NCBI RefSeq assembly: GCF_037031225.1
Contig: NZ_JAYEZN010000001.1
Location: 1,550,001 to 1,614,000 of the forward strand
Direction: 5' to 3'
Length of the DNA stretch: 64,000 bases
DNA from: Halorientalis sp. LT38
GTDB lineage: Archaea; Halobacteriota; Halobacteria; Halobacteriales; Haloarculaceae
Shown: positions 9,083 to 17,798 of the stretch, in pieces
Layout of the letters: every line of letters begins with the position of its first letter
Numbering within the stretch: the first letter of the stretch is position 1
Translations under genes and position numbers: made by a program
Notes under the pieces: model-generated
Told to the model about the DNA's origin: nothing
Database searches by the model: none
The model's input: the letters and a program-made list of their open reading frames with translations, nothing else

Positions 9083-10108
9083 TTACTGTCCCGTGTTCGC
9101 GCCGATTTCCTCGAAGAAGCTCTCTGCGCTCGGGTGGAGCGGGATGTTCGGGTGCAGTTTGCTCGCCAGGAACGAGGCGTCCGACCACGCGCCCGCCATC
9201 GAGTGGTACTCGGTGAGGCTGTCGACGTTGTCCCACATGATGTTGAGGACCTCGCTGAGGACCTCCTCGTCCATCGACTCCCGGACGAAGGTCACGTAGA
9301 CAGTCTCGGTCCACCACTCCTCGGTCCGGTCGCCGTAGTCGGGCCCCTCGATGTCCTCGGCCGGGTAGTGGGCCCCGGTGATGTTGGGATCCTCCTCGAT
9401 GGCGGACGTGACCGAGTCCGGCCAGTGGACGAGCCGGGCGTCCTCGTTGATGCTGTACTGCTCCTGGACGTAGCTGGGCGTGAGACTCGCGTTGATTCGG
9501 ATGTCGGAGACCACGTCGGCGCGGCCTTCCGAGAGCGCCGACGCCTCCTCGCCGTAGCCCAGCGCCAGCAGGTCCATGTCGTCCTCGCTGACCTCGGAAT
9601 GGGAGAGGTGGGCCAGCATCACGTCGCGCATCGCCGTCCCGACGGGGTTGGGCGAGATGGCCGCGCCGGCCAGGTCGTTGACCGTCTCGATGTCAGAGTC
9701 GCCCTGGGTCGCGAGCCCGCCCAGGATGTCGTAGTAGTGGAACACCTGGTTGATGTTGCTCGAGAAGGAGTTCTCGGAGTAATCGCCCTCGTCGTTGGCG
9801 ATCCGGGTCGCGTTGAGCGTGTCCGTGTACGCGATGTCGGCCTCCTCCTGGTCGAGCAGGCGCATGCTCTGTTTCGCGCCGTCGCCCGGCCGGGCCGAGA
9901 TCTGGACGTTGTCGCTGTTCTCGTTGACGACTGCCGCCAGCCCCTGGGACATCTGGTAGGCCGCCGTGTCCTCCGTCGAAGTCATCATCGTCAGCGAGGT
10001 CCTGCCGCCGCCCCCGCCGCCGAGAGGCCCTGTACAGCCCGCCAGGGCCACCGTACCGATAGAGCCGATCGTACCGAGCGCTTTGCGTCGGTTCATACGT
10101 GGTGCCAT
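9083..10108 (-). CDS. TAXI-family TRAP transporter solute-binding lipoprotein
   Basis: A 341-residue extracytoplasmic binding protein. It starts with a Tat-type lipoprotein signal: Arg7-Arg8, a hydrophobic core and a lipobox ending at Cys25, then a Gly-rich spacer. The mature part has TAXI features such as 'GAAISPNPVGTAMRDVM' and 'LSEGRADVVSDIRI'. The start at 10108 is preferred to the one 18 bp upstream because a TATTAG box lies 23 bp before it. It is divergent from the fused TRAP permease at 10278 and forms an importer with it. Substrate is unknown; the flanking cyclase-family enzymes hint at a ring-containing acid. Confidence 0.9.
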   Translation of the reverse strand: MAPRMNRRKALGTIGSIGTVALAGCTGPLGGGGGGRTSLTMMTSTEDTAAYQMSQGLAAVVNENSDNVQISARPGDGAKQSMRLLDQEEADIAYTDTLNATRIANDEGDYSENSFSSNINQVFHYYDILGGLATQGDSDIETVNDLAGAAISPNPVGTAMRDVMLAHLSHSEVSEDDMDLLALGYGEEASALSEGRADVVSDIRINASLTPSYVQEQYSINEDARLVHWPDSVTSAIEEDPNITGAHYPAEDIEGPDYGDRTEEWWTETVYVTFVRESMDEEVLSEVLNIMWDNVDSLTEYHSMAGAWSDASFLASKLHPNIPLHPSAESFFEEIGANTGQ

Positions 10109-10131
10109 AACCACACATATCGCCATCCGTA

Positions 10132-10137
10132 CTAATA
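10132..10137 (-). promoter_or_regulatory. TATA-like box of the TAXI binding-protein gene
   Basis: TATTAG on the minus strand lies 23 bp before the ATG at 10108. It decides between two in-frame starts and supports a leaderless transcript running into the cyclase gene. Confidence 0.55.
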
Positions 10138-10245
10138 TCTACCGCCGATACCAGTTAGCCATCGAACGTGTCAAATTCCAAATCGGCGCCGATAGCCCGT
10201 CTCTCCCCCGTGGCCAACGTCAGTTTCACGTGCCACCAGGGGAAA

Positions 10246-10252
10246 CTTTTTG
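10246..10252 (+). promoter_or_regulatory. TATA-like box of the TRAP permease gene
   Basis: CTTTTTG lies 25 bp upstream of the ATG at 10278. It supports that ATG rather than the TTG 21 bp earlier. Confidence 0.5.
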
Positions 10253-10277
10253 ATCGTTGGTTTCCGTTGTAGACCAT

Positions 10278-12284
10278 ATGTCAACCCGGCGCGAAGCAGC
10301 TACTGACGCACTTCCGGAGATCGTTCCCCGGAGGCGCGAGGACGTGACGCCCGAACGGGTGGTCAGACTCCTGTTGTACGCACTGGGACTGATCACGGTC
10401 GGCTGGCATCTCTACTACGCCTTCCAGGGAGCGATACCGCGCCAACAGCACGCCAACATCCACCTCGGCCTCCTGCTCGTCGTCTTTTACCTCTCGACGC
10501 TGGACTTCGATCCCGACGGATGGCGCGATCACCTGCACAACGGCATCTCGGTCGCCCTCGTGGCCGCAGTCGCGGGCGCGACGATGTACGTCCACCTCAA
10601 CTTCTGGCGCTGGCTGAACGAGGCGCGCCAGCAGCTCGTCTACACGAACACGGACATCGTGATCGGCGGACTCATCATGCTGATCACCATCCACGCGACC
10701 TGGCGGGCCTACGGGCGGCTCCTGGGGATGGTCGTCATCGGCGCCCTGTTCTACGGCTGGGCGGGGCCGCTGTTCCCCGGGATCCTCTTCCACGGCGGGT
10801 TCAGCCTCGAACGCCTGGTGTACATGAACTCGGTCGCCATCGGCGGCGTCTACGGGTTCATCCTCGGGGTCGGTTCGACCTGGGTGGCCGTGTTCATCCT
10901 CTTCGCCGGGATCATCGAAGGGTACGGCGGACTGGATTACGTGACGCGCGTCGGGCAGTCGGTCGGGAGTCGACTCCGCTCGGGCGTCGTCCAGGTGGCG
11001 GTCGTCTCCAGCATGCTGATGGGTTCGATCACCGGTAGTTCCGCCGCCAACGTCGCCACCACGGGCTCATTTACGATCCCGCTTATGCGCGAGGAGGGCG
11101 TCGAGGGGAAGTACGCGGCCTCGATCGAGTCCATCGCCAGCACGGGCGGCCAGATCCTCCCGCCGGTGATGGGCTCCGCGGCCTTCCTCATGGCCGACAT
11201 CCTCGGCGTCTCCTTCTTCAGCATCCTCCAGTCGGCGATCCTCCCCGCCCTGTTGTTCTACATCACCGTCGCCTTCGTCGTCCACATCGCCGCGATCAAG
11301 AACGGCTGGACGAGCGGTTCGTCTGCCCTGAAAGAGGACGAGTACGACGAGAAGTCCTCGATCCTGCGGACGCTGGTCGACACGCTGCCCTACACCGGGC
11401 CGCTCACGGTGCTCATCTACACGCTGGTCGTCCTCCGCTACGACCCGATGTCCGCCGGGATGTACGCGATCCTCTCGGTGATCCTGGGCGGCGTCATCCG
11501 TGACGTCGTGCTCGACGGCGGCAACATGACGACCGTGAAGGCGTGGGGCCGCCGGACCGTCGAGGGCTGCAAGATCGGGGCCGAGAACATGGCCCCGCTG
11601 ACGGCCGTCCTCGCCTCGCTGGGCATCGTCATCAGCGTCATCACCCAGACGGGCTTCACGCAGCGCTTCTCGCTGCAGATGATCTCGCTCGCCGGCGGCG
11701 TGTTCATCCTCGTCCTGTTGCTGGCGATGCTGGCCAGCATCCTCTTCGGGATGGGGATGCCGACGCCGGCCGCCTACGTCGTCGTCGCCATCCTGACCGC
11801 CCCCGGCCTGGTCCGGCTGGGCATCCAGCCCATCACGGCCCACATGTTCGTGTTCTACTTCGCCCTGCTGTCGACGATCACGCCGCCGGTCGCGCTCTCC
11901 TGTGCCGTCGGGGCCGGTATCGCCGAGGCGAAGTTCTGGGACGTGGCCAAAGAGACGATGCGGCTCGGACTCTTCGCCTTCGTCATCCCCTTCACCTTCG
12001 CGCTCAACCAGGAGCTCATCTACTGGGAGGGCGCGAAGACGTTCACGACCTTCGCCGCGATCAGCATCGGAATGTTGCTCCTCGGGATCGCACTGGTCGG
12101 CTACGACCTGCGGAACGACGTCCCGATCTGGCAGCGCGTGATCTACTTCGCGGCCGCCGGGGCGATCTTCTTCGTCCCGATGTACAGCGCCAAACTCGCG
12201 CTCGCCGGCGTCGGGGGCGCCTGGCTTATCCTGCTCGCCCTGCGGACCGGTGACTCGCCGCTGCCCGAGTTCGTCACGCGCTGA
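10278..12284 (+). CDS. TRAP transporter permease, fused DctQ-DctM (TAXI type)
   Basis: A 668-residue membrane protein. A four-helix DctQ-like part occupies roughly the first 170 residues and a DctM-like multi-helix part the rest, with the signature 'GSSAANVATTGSF' and the paired 'MGMPTPAAYVV' loop. Fused permeases are typical of TAXI systems and work with a single binding protein, here the divergent gene at 9083. Transport would be driven by an ion gradient (Na+ or H+). The convergent gene immediately downstream encodes a second cyclase-family hydrolase. The start at 10278 is set by the CTTTTTG box. Confidence 0.93.
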   Translation: MSTRREAATDALPEIVPRRREDVTPERVVRLLLYALGLITVGWHLYYAFQGAIPRQQHANIHLGLLLVVFYLSTLDFDPDGWRDHLHNGISVALVAAVAGATMYVHLNFWRWLNEARQQLVYTNTDIVIGGLIMLITIHATWRAYGRLLGMVVIGALFYGWAGPLFPGILFHGGFSLERLVYMNSVAIGGVYGFILGVGSTWVAVFILFAGIIEGYGGLDYVTRVGQSVGSRLRSGVVQVAVVSSMLMGSITGSSAANVATTGSFTIPLMREEGVEGKYAASIESIASTGGQILPPVMGSAAFLMADILGVSFFSILQSAILPALLFYITVAFVVHIAAIKNGWTSGSSALKEDEYDEKSSILRTLVDTLPYTGPLTVLIYTLVVLRYDPMSAGMYAILSVILGGVIRDVVLDGGNMTTVKAWGRRTVEGCKIGAENMAPLTAVLASLGIVISVITQTGFTQRFSLQMISLAGGVFILVLLLAMLASILFGMGMPTPAAYVVVAILTAPGLVRLGIQPITAHMFVFYFALLSTITPPVALSCAVGAGIAEAKFWDVAKETMRLGLFAFVIPFTFALNQELIYWEGAKTFTTFAAISIGMLLLGIALVGYDLRNDVPIWQRVIYFAAAGAIFFVPMYSAKLALAGVGGAWLILLALRTGDSPLPEFVTR

Positions 12285-12308
12285 ACGCCGACAAAACGAG
12301 TTTTTCTC

Positions 12309-13037
12309 TCAGTTCTCGTCGCAGATCGCCACCGCCCGCACCGGACTGGCCGTCGCGCCCTCGATGGGCAACGGCGTCGCGCTGAACGTGAAGCGGTGGT
12401 CGGGAATCCGGTCGATCCCGCGGAGGTTCTCCGCGACGAGCGTGTGTTTCTCCGGGACGTCCCGCCGGAGGAACACCTGGTGAGCCGGCAGCGCGGTCGC
12501 ACCGGACACGTCGACGTTCCCGCAGTCGATCCCGACGAGGCTCACGTCGCGGTCGTGGAGCCACTGGGCGCCCGCCTCCGACAGACCGGGGTGGTCCTCG
12601 AGGTACGCGTCCCGGTCGTCGGGGAGGTGGCGGTCCCAGTCGGTGTGGAGCAAGACGATGTCACCCGGGCGGACCTCGACGTCCGCGTCCTCGGCGGCGG
12701 CCTCGAGCGACGCGGGGCCGATGCCCTCGCGCGGGCCGGCGTCGGAGAGGTCGAGCCACACCGCGGGACCGTAACACTCCTCCAGGGGGACCTCGTCGAT
12801 CCCTTCTCCATCGGGGTGGATGTGGATCGGCGCGTCGACGTGGGTGCCGTTGTGTTCGGCGAACAGGACGAACCCGTTCATGACGGACATGTCCTCGACG
12901 CCCTTGCCCCGCCAGGTGTCCTCGGTCTCCTCGTGGTTCATTCGCGTCCCCGTGAGGAAGACCGGACTCTTCCCGTGGGCCGGGTGGTTCGCCATGTCCT
13001 CGTGGATCCGCGCAGTCAGATCTATCAGTTCGGGCAT
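12309..13037 (-). CDS. Cyclase-family metal-dependent hydrolase B (242 aa)
   Basis: The short form of the kynurenine-formamidase-like cyclase family, with the canonical HNGTHVDAPIH motif supplying His62, His66, Asp68 and His72 as metal ligands, and 'VLLHTDWD' and 'LPAHQVFL' further on. It is homologous to hydrolase A at 8095 but about 85 residues shorter. It is convergent with the TRAP permease (24-bp gap). A CCTTATTG box lies before its start around 13061-13068. Together the two hydrolases bracket the TAXI-TRAP importer, so hydrolysis of the imported compound or its product is a reasonable inference. Confidence 0.9.
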   Translation of the reverse strand: MPELIDLTARIHEDMANHPAHGKSPVFLTGTRMNHEETEDTWRGKGVEDMSVMNGFVLFAEHNGTHVDAPIHIHPDGEGIDEVPLEECYGPAVWLDLSDAGPREGIGPASLEAAAEDADVEVRPGDIVLLHTDWDRHLPDDRDAYLEDHPGLSEAGAQWLHDRDVSLVGIDCGNVDVSGATALPAHQVFLRRDVPEKHTLVAENLRGIDRIPDHRFTFSATPLPIEGATASPVRAVAICDEN

Positions 13038-13111
13038 GCCACGAGGTTCGACGAATCGTTCAATAAGGTTTGCCCAAGCGGCCCCCGATGGTCGGTCCGC
13101 GAGCGACCGGC

Positions 13112-14299
13112 TCAGACGTCGCCGTCGAGGTCGGCGGCGGCGAGCATCCGCGAGATCGCCGCCTCGTCGTAGCCAAGTTCCTCGAGGACGGCGCGGGTGT
13201 GCTCGCCCTTCTCCGGCGGCCGGTCGTCCAGGTCGGGACGGCCCTCGGAGGTGCGGAACGGCGCCGCGGCCGTCTTGACCGGCGTGTCCCGGCGGACGTT
13301 GTGGGAGTCGGTCAGGATCTCCCGGGCGGCGACGTGGGGGTCGTCCTCGACGAGTTCGTCGACGGTCCGGACGGGGCCCGCGGGGACGCCCGCCTCCGCG
13401 AGGAGTTCACAGAGGTCGTCCCGTTCGTACTCGGCGAACTCGGCCTGCAGATCCGCGATCAGTTCGTCCTTGTTGTCCCAGCGCTTCGCGTTGGACTCGT
13501 AGCGGTCGTCCTCCAAGAGGTCCGGTCGGTCGAGTGCCGTACAGAGCCGCTCGTAGAGGTCGTCGTTGACGACGCAGATGTAGAACGGTTCGTCCTCGGC
13601 CGCGTGGAACACCTCGTTGGGCGCGAGGCCGGCGAAGCCCTGCCCCTGGCGCTCGGCCACCTCGCCGGTGCCGGTGTAGTGGGCGATCCAGTACCCCATC
13701 CAGGCGACGGCCACCTCGAAGAGGTTCACGTCGATCAGGTCGCCCTCGCCGGTGAGTTCCCGCTCCGCGAGCGCCGACGCGACGAGGAAGGCCGCCGTCG
13801 TGCCGGTGCCCCAGTCGATGACGCTCGCGCCGATCCGGACCGGCGGGCGGTCCTGGTAGCCGATGGTCGACATCAGGCCGCTCATCGCCTGGATCACGGG
13901 GTCGTAGGCGGGCCAGTCGCTGTAGGGCCCCTCCTGGCCGAAGCCGGTCAGCGAGAGGTAGACCACGTCCTCGTTGTCTTCGGCGACTGCGTCGTAGTCC
14001 AGGTCGAACTGCTCCAGCACGCCCGGCCGGAAACTCTCGATGACCACGTCGGCCTCGGCCGCCAGATCCTGCGCCGCCTGCTGGCCCTCCTCCGTCTTCA
14101 GGTCCAGACAGACGCTGCGCTTCTGGGAGAGGTTGACCGAGGCGAACATGGCGCCGTCGAGCAGCCCGCGAAAGGCATCGCCTTCCGGCGGTTCTACTTT
14201 GACGACGTTCGCACCCATCGTGCCGAGGAACTGGGTGGCGACTGGTCCCGCGATCGACTGCGTGAGGTCTAGGACGTCGACGTCCTCGAACGGTCGCAT
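13112..14299 (-). CDS. Class III (CaiB/BaiF) CoA-transferase 1
   Basis: A 395-residue family III CoA-transferase. The N-terminal 'DLTQSIAGPVATQFLGTMGANVVKVE' is the family signature, and the catalytic aspartate is Asp162 in 'SVIDWGTG'. It would move CoA between an acyl-CoA and a carboxylate. The ATG at 14299 is used because it directly precedes the conserved domain. It lies 78 bp beyond a second class III CoA-transferase on the same strand, with which it may form a heteromer or act in series. Confidence 0.92.
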   Translation of the reverse strand: MRPFEDVDVLDLTQSIAGPVATQFLGTMGANVVKVEPPEGDAFRGLLDGAMFASVNLSQKRSVCLDLKTEEGQQAAQDLAAEADVVIESFRPGVLEQFDLDYDAVAEDNEDVVYLSLTGFGQEGPYSDWPAYDPVIQAMSGLMSTIGYQDRPPVRIGASVIDWGTGTTAAFLVASALAERELTGEGDLIDVNLFEVAVAWMGYWIAHYTGTGEVAERQGQGFAGLAPNEVFHAAEDEPFYICVVNDDLYERLCTALDRPDLLEDDRYESNAKRWDNKDELIADLQAEFAEYERDDLCELLAEAGVPAGPVRTVDELVEDDPHVAAREILTDSHNVRRDTPVKTAAAPFRTSEGRPDLDDRPPEKGEHTRAVLEELGYDEAAISRMLAAADLDGDV

Positions 14300-14377
14300 A
14301 CCCTCCACCACCGGCCGGGAGACTAAAATTCTACCCCCCGCCGCACATGGAGGTGTCGCCGATCGCGCTCGCCCTCG

Positions 14378-15595
14378 CTACCAGCCTTCGCGGGCGGCGA
14401 TGGCGCCGTCGGCCGCGAGCGCGTCGATCTCGCCCTCGTCGTAGCCCAGCTCGGCGAGGACCTCGCGGTTGTGCTCGCCCAGGACGGGGGCGTGGCGGGG
14501 GTCCTGCGGCGGCGTCTCCGACAGCGACAGCGGCGTGTCGGTCAGCGTCAGCTGTTCGAGTCGCGGGTGCGAGACCTCGCGGAAGACCTCGCGTTCCTTC
14601 ACCTGGTCGAGGTTCGCGGCCTCGTCGATCGTCCGGTGGTGGGCCGCCGGGATGCCAGCGTCGGTGAGCGCCTCGACGGCCTCGTCTGCCGGCTGCTCGG
14701 CGAGCCACTCCTCGAAGATCGCCGTGAGTTCGGCGGCGTCGTCCATCCGGCCCGCGTCCGTCTGGTATTTCTCCTCTTCCAGGAGGTCCTCGCGGCCGAT
14801 GAGTTCGCAGACGGACTCCCACATCGGATCGGAGTAGAGGAGGAGGGCGACGCAGACCCAGCCGTCGGCGGCTTCGGCGGCGCCGTAGAGCATGTCGGAG
14901 TCGAAGAAGGCGTTCCGCCCGCCGCGTTTCGGGATCTCGCCGCAGTTGTGGTAGTACTCGAAGGCCGCGTCCATGTTGTGCATCAGCGACTCCAGGAGCG
15001 AGATCTCGACCTTCTGCCCGGCGGCGTCGTTGGCGTCCCGGTGGCGCAGCGCCGCGAGCGCGCTGATCGCGGCGTGACAGCCTGCGTAGTAGTCGGCGAC
15101 GGAGGACTGCGAGCGGATGGGCGGCTTCCCGTCGTCGTAGCCCATCAGGCTCGAGAGTCCGGAGACGTGCTGGACGATGGTGTCCATCGCGGGTTTGGTG
15201 GCCATCGGACCGGTCTCGCCGTAGCCGGTGACGTGGACGTAGATCAGGTCCTCGTTGATCTCCCGGAGGGTCTCGTAGTCGACCTCGAGGCGCTCGGCGA
15301 CGCCGGGCGGCCAGTTCTGGACGAACACGTCGGACTCGGCGACCAGGTCGTACAGCGTCGCCATCCCGCCGGGCGCTTTCATGTCGAGACAGAGCGACCG
15401 CTTGCTGCGGTTGAACTGCTCGAAGCCCGGGTTGAACTGTTCGCCGTCCTTCTCGCGGCGGTCGGTGCGGTAGACGTCCCCGCCCGGGCGCTCGATCTTG
15501 ATCACGTCCGCCCCGAGGTCCGCCAGGTACGTCGCACACAGCGGCCCCGCGATGGCCTGTCCACAGTCGATCACGCGCACGTCTGAGAGCGGCAT
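14378..15595 (-). CDS. Class III (CaiB/BaiF) CoA-transferase 2
   Basis: A 405-residue paralogue of the preceding gene with 'DCGQAIAGPLCATYLADLGADVIKIE' and the catalytic aspartate Asp168 in 'SVADYYAG'. Both active-site aspartates in the pair are intact, so both may be active enzymes. Tandem class III genes occur in heteromeric transferases such as the benzylsuccinate type, and also as independent duplicates; the sequence cannot distinguish these. It is preceded by an SDR gene (72-bp gap) on the same strand. Start at 15595 is the first Met before the domain. Confidence 0.92.
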   Translation of the reverse strand: MPLSDVRVIDCGQAIAGPLCATYLADLGADVIKIERPGGDVYRTDRREKDGEQFNPGFEQFNRSKRSLCLDMKAPGGMATLYDLVAESDVFVQNWPPGVAERLEVDYETLREINEDLIYVHVTGYGETGPMATKPAMDTIVQHVSGLSSLMGYDDGKPPIRSQSSVADYYAGCHAAISALAALRHRDANDAAGQKVEISLLESLMHNMDAAFEYYHNCGEIPKRGGRNAFFDSDMLYGAAEAADGWVCVALLLYSDPMWESVCELIGREDLLEEEKYQTDAGRMDDAAELTAIFEEWLAEQPADEAVEALTDAGIPAAHHRTIDEAANLDQVKEREVFREVSHPRLEQLTLTDTPLSLSETPPQDPRHAPVLGEHNREVLAELGYDEGEIDALAADGAIAAREGW

Positions 15596-15667
15596 ACCCC
15601 ACACTGCACCCGCCGTCGCATAAGGGTATTCCCGGTGGCAGGAAAGTTACGCCCGGTGGCAGGACGC

Positions 15668-16444
15668 TCAGTCCTGGCGCGCCCCGGAGTCGAGGTTGAT
15701 GTCCTGGGCGGTGAGGTTGCGAGCGTGTTCGCTCGCGAGGTACGCGACCAGTTCGCCCACGTCCTCGGGGGCGACGATGCTGTCGAGCGGCAGGCGGTCG
15801 GTGACGCGCTCTTCCATCGCCTCCGCGAAGGAGATGCCCCGTTCCTCGGCCTGGCGCTCGATCATCCGCTCGATACGGTCGCCTTCGACCGCGCCGGGGC
15901 AGATCGTGTTCACCGTCACGTCGTCCTCGCCGAGTTCGTAGGCCAGGCTCCGCCCGAAGCCGATCATGGCCGCCTTCGACGCCGAGTAGGGCGTCCGCGT
16001 CGGATAGGGGTCCTTGCCCGCGATCGAGGAGATGTTGACGACGCTGCCCCGATCGCTCTCGCGGAGGTGCGGCGCGGCGTACTTGCACATGAGGAAAGCG
16101 CCCCGGATATTCACGTCCTGCGTTCGGTCCCACTCCTCGAGCGTGACCTCCTCGATCGGCGCCGTTGGCCCGCCGATGCCGGCGTTGTTGACGAGCACGT
16201 CGAGGCCGCCGAACTCGTCGACGGTGGCCTCGACGGCGTTCTCGACAGAGTCCTCTTCGGTCACGTCGAGTTCGATCGGGAGCGTCGCGGCGTCGTCGCC
16301 GATCATGTCGGCCGTTTCCTGGATGCCGTCGCTGCTGCGCGCGCCGAGTGCCACGTCCGCGCCGTGATCGGCGAGGACGAGCGCGATCGAGCGGCCGATT
16401 CCCTGACTCGCACCGGTGACGAGAGCCGTCTGTCCGTCGAGCAT
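15668..16444 (-). CDS. SDR-family oxidoreductase 1
   Basis: A 258-residue classical short-chain dehydrogenase with TGASQGIG near residues 10-17, NNAG at 87-90, and the Ser140-Tyr153-Lys157 catalytic triad. It likely oxidises a secondary alcohol or 3-hydroxyacyl-CoA in the same pathway as the CoA-transferases downstream and the 3-hydroxyacyl-CoA dehydrogenase upstream. NAD/NADP preference is not clear from the sequence. Length and motifs are complete. Confidence 0.9.
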   Translation of the reverse strand: MLDGQTALVTGASQGIGRSIALVLADHGADVALGARSSDGIQETADMIGDDAATLPIELDVTEEDSVENAVEATVDEFGGLDVLVNNAGIGGPTAPIEEVTLEEWDRTQDVNIRGAFLMCKYAAPHLRESDRGSVVNISSIAGKDPYPTRTPYSASKAAMIGFGRSLAYELGEDDVTVNTICPGAVEGDRIERMIERQAEERGISFAEAMEERVTDRLPLDSIVAPEDVGELVAYLASEHARNLTAQDINLDSGARQD

Positions 16445-16504
16445 ACCGTCTCCTCGGAACCGAGGGGCTTCAAACTACGCCCGGCGGCCGACTCGACAGG
16501 TCGC

Positions 16505-17677
16505 TCAGTACTCGTGAAAGCCCGCGCCGGCGTCCCGTCCGGTCTTCCCGGCCTCGACGAGTTCGACCAGATACGGGGCGGGCTCGTACCGGTCCGCGCC
16601 GTACTCGTCGTGGAGGGTCCGGAGCATCTCCAGGACGGCGTCGAGGCCGATCTCGTCCCCGCGTTCGCAGGGCCCCTGCGGCCAGCCGGTGCCGAGAGTC
16701 ATCCCGGTGTCGACGGCCTCCGCGGTGGCGACGTCCTGGCCGATCAGGCGGGCGGCCTCGTTGATGATGGTCGCCTCGACGCGGAAGACGTCGAAGTCCG
16801 TGCCGTCCCCTTCCTCGTAGTCCGGGCCGTCGCCGTGGTCGTACTCGTAGTACCCGGTCCCGGTCTTCCGGCCGAGTTCGTCGGCCTCGACCTTCTCCTC
16901 CATCAGCGGCGACACCGGGACGTCGCCGGACTGGCGGACGTGGTAGGAGACCTCGATCCCGGTCATGTCGAGCAACTCGAAGGGCCCCATCGGGTAGCCC
17001 GCGCGGTGGACGAGCGCGGCGTCGGCCTCCCGGATCGTGGCCTCGCCCTTCGAGACCATCCAGTGCGGTTCGTCGATGAACGGCCCGAGGACGTTGTTGA
17101 CGACGAACCGGTGGACGTCCTTGCGGACGTGGATCGGCGTCTTCCCGAGGTCCTCGGCGAAGGCGTAGGCGGCCTCGGCCGTCTCCTCGCTCGTGTGGTC
17201 GCCGTGGATCACCTCGACCAGGTCCATCTTCACCGGCGGGTTGAAGAAGTGCATGCCGACGACGTCCTCCGGCCGCTCGGTCGCGCTCGCGATCTCGGTG
17301 ACCGACAGCGAGGAGGTGTTCGACGCCAGCAGCGCCCCGTCGGCCGCGTGTTCGTCGACGTCGGCGAACACCTCGCGTTTGATGTCCATGTCCTCGGGGA
17401 CGGCCTCGATGACGGCGTCGGCGTCGCCCACCGCGTCCGCGAGATCGGTGGTGGTCTCGATCCGGTTCATCACCGCGTCGACCGACTCGTCCAGCCGATC
17501 GGACTCGGCGAGTTTCTCGAGCGACCACTCGATCGACTCGTAGCCGTCCTCGACCAGATCGCGTTCGACGTCCCGCATCGTCACGTCGAACCCGGCGAGG
17601 GCCGCCACTTCCGTCAGCCCGTGTCCCATGTTGCCCGCGCCCAGCACCGCGACGCGGTCGATGTCGTCCGTTGCCAT
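16505..17677 (-). CDS. 3-hydroxyacyl-CoA dehydrogenase, long form with two C-terminal domains
   Basis: A 390-residue enzyme with 'AVLGAGNMGHGL' as NAD-binding loop, 'VIEAVPED', the active-site 'MHFFNPPVKM', and two successive C-terminal 3HCDH domains ('RAGYPMGPFELLDMTG' and later 'GTGWPQGPCERGDEIG'). The second copy distinguishes it from the 285-residue enzyme at 5319. It may prefer other chain lengths. The ATG at 17677 directly precedes the Rossmann fold, and a GTTAAGG box lies around 17702-17707. It is divergent from the crotonase gene at 17799. Confidence 0.92.
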   Translation of the reverse strand: MATDDIDRVAVLGAGNMGHGLTEVAALAGFDVTMRDVERDLVEDGYESIEWSLEKLAESDRLDESVDAVMNRIETTTDLADAVGDADAVIEAVPEDMDIKREVFADVDEHAADGALLASNTSSLSVTEIASATERPEDVVGMHFFNPPVKMDLVEVIHGDHTSEETAEAAYAFAEDLGKTPIHVRKDVHRFVVNNVLGPFIDEPHWMVSKGEATIREADAALVHRAGYPMGPFELLDMTGIEVSYHVRQSGDVPVSPLMEEKVEADELGRKTGTGYYEYDHGDGPDYEEGDGTDFDVFRVEATIINEAARLIGQDVATAEAVDTGMTLGTGWPQGPCERGDEIGLDAVLEMLRTLHDEYGADRYEPAPYLVELVEAGKTGRDAGAGFHEY

Positions 17678-17798
17678 GACTCTCGGTTCCCGTGCTGTGT
17701 CCTTAACGCCATCGCGGGCGGCACGTCCCCGCGGAATCGCGACCGACTGCCGCCCCCGCCACCAGTAAACGTATGGCGGATCCGCGTGAGAACAAGCC

